NCBI GenBank assembly: GCA_030604325.1
Contig: JAUVWC010000051.1
Location: forward strand, 1-7,700
Direction of reading: 5' to 3'
Source: Candidatus Zixiibacteriota bacterium
GTDB taxonomy: Bacteria > Blakebacterota > Blakebacteria > Blakebacterales > Blakebacteraceae
DNA length: 7,700 nucleotides
Shown: piece by piece, positions 7,059 to 7,700 of the stretch
Numbering within the stretch: the first letter of the stretch is position 1
How the letters are laid out: each line of letters opens with the position of its first letter
Translations under genes and position numbers: made by a program
The notes under the pieces: generated by a model
Databases searched by the model: none
What the model saw: the letters and a program-made list of their open reading frames with translations, nothing else
What the model was told of the DNA's origin: nothing

Positions 7059-7700
7059 TCAGGGGGCCGACCAGCGGTAGATGAAACCGTTCCCCGGCGC
7101 GGCGGGCTGGTGGGACGGGCTCCAGGCCAGTGCCTCTATGGTCGGCCGTGCCCCGCCGACGAACAGGTAATCCCCGGTGAAGGCGAACTTCACGCTCCCC
7201 GGTTCGAAGGGGAGGGGGATGAAGTCCCTAAACCAACCCGCACGGCTGAAGGTCACGAGCCCGAACTCTTCTTCCTGGCTCCCGGGTGCCACCAGCAGCC
7301 ACTCGTTGTCCCACCAGGCAAAGCCGGCGGTATTTCCCCCCAACATACCGTTCCTGCGCAGTGTGGCTGAGTCCTTCGTTGCACTGCGGAAGCTCGATGT
7401 ATTGACCAGGATCTCCACGGAGAGCTTGTAGAGGGTCGGGAACTGGTTGCTCTCACCGCCGGCAGGATAGCGGATCAGGTAGAGATCGTTCGCATCCGCG
7501 GCAAGGGCGACGCCGCCGTGATTCGACCAGGGAAGCATTGCCTTCCGCTGCCACGTCCCGCCCGACAGGGGCACGCGGCGAATCTCGCTGGCGGTGGTTC
7601 CATAGTAGAAATTCCCGAGGCGGCAGAAACTGAGGGGAGGATTGGCGGCGACGACCTGGCCCAGCTCCTCACCCTGAACGCTCCATGTGTTGATTATACC
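7059..7700 (-). CDS. Hypothetical protein, beta-propeller-like, 5' end outside window
   Basis: An open frame runs on the minus strand from the right edge to a TGA at 7059-7061, giving the last 213 residues of a longer protein. A GTG at 7574 could act as a start, but the frame continues with no stop to base 7700 and its residues (LGNFYYGTTASEIRRV) resemble the rest in style, so the gene very probably begins outside. I recognise no named family. The sequence has about four beta-rich units 40-50 residues apart, each with a turn followed by a hydrophobic strand: NFYYGT, NDLYLIRYP, NEWLLVAPG and DYLFVGG. This pattern suggests blades of a beta-propeller, possibly in a secreted or surface protein; that is inference. 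The signal peptide, if any, would be out of view. It ends with YRWSAP. It is convergent with the pseudouridine synthase gene and not part of that operon. Confidence 0.72.
   Translation of the reverse strand, partial: GIINTWSVQGEELGQVVAANPPLSFCRLGNFYYGTTASEIRRVPLSGGTWQRKAMLPWSNHGGVALAADANDLYLIRYPAGGESNQFPTLYKLSVEILVNTSSFRSATKDSATLRRNGMLGGNTAGFAWWDNEWLLVAPGSQEEEFGLVTFSRAGWFRDFIPLPFEPGSVKFAFTGDYLFVGGARPTIEALAWSPSHQPAAPGNGFIYRWSAP

Overview
The window is a GC-rich (roughly 60%, estimated by eye) bacterial chromosome segment. It holds one tightly packed plus-strand gene block from about 42 to 7022, followed by the 3' part of a convergent gene on the minus strand (7059 to the right edge). I see no RNA gene, mobile element, CRISPR array, integrase or attachment site.

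The plus-strand order is DivIVA-domain protein, a purine nucleoside phosphorylase (PNP) homologue, isoleucyl-tRNA synthetase (ileS), a DksA/TraR-type zinc-finger protein, lipoprotein signal peptidase (lspA) and an RluA/RluD-family 23S rRNA pseudouridine synthase. Apart from the PNP gene, this is the order known from Bacillus subtilis (divIVA-ileS-ylyA-lspA-ylyB), so it is an old housekeeping neighbourhood linking cell pole and division, translation, envelope lipoprotein maturation and ribosome modification. Gaps are short (about 20, 84 and 36 nt) and lspA overlaps both neighbours, which suggests one transcription unit.

The proteins do not look like Firmicutes proteins. The IleS has the GVHH variant of the HIGH motif, a KMSKS context and a long C-terminal extension that I associate with Bacteroidota/Chlorobi-type enzymes. 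The zinc-finger protein has the HMADQGTDAMEREKAF signature I associate with the FCB group. A member of the FCB superphylum or a neighbouring candidate phylum is my best guess; this is inference and cannot be settled from the window.

The most unusual item is the PNP homologue. Its fold-defining segments are well preserved and the frame is intact, yet most residues known to bind phosphate and purine in trimeric PNPs are replaced. It therefore looks like a re-purposed or non-catalytic member of the family, set inside a division/translation block. The minus-strand gene at the right end encodes a probable beta-propeller-like protein of unknown function, cut by the window edge.
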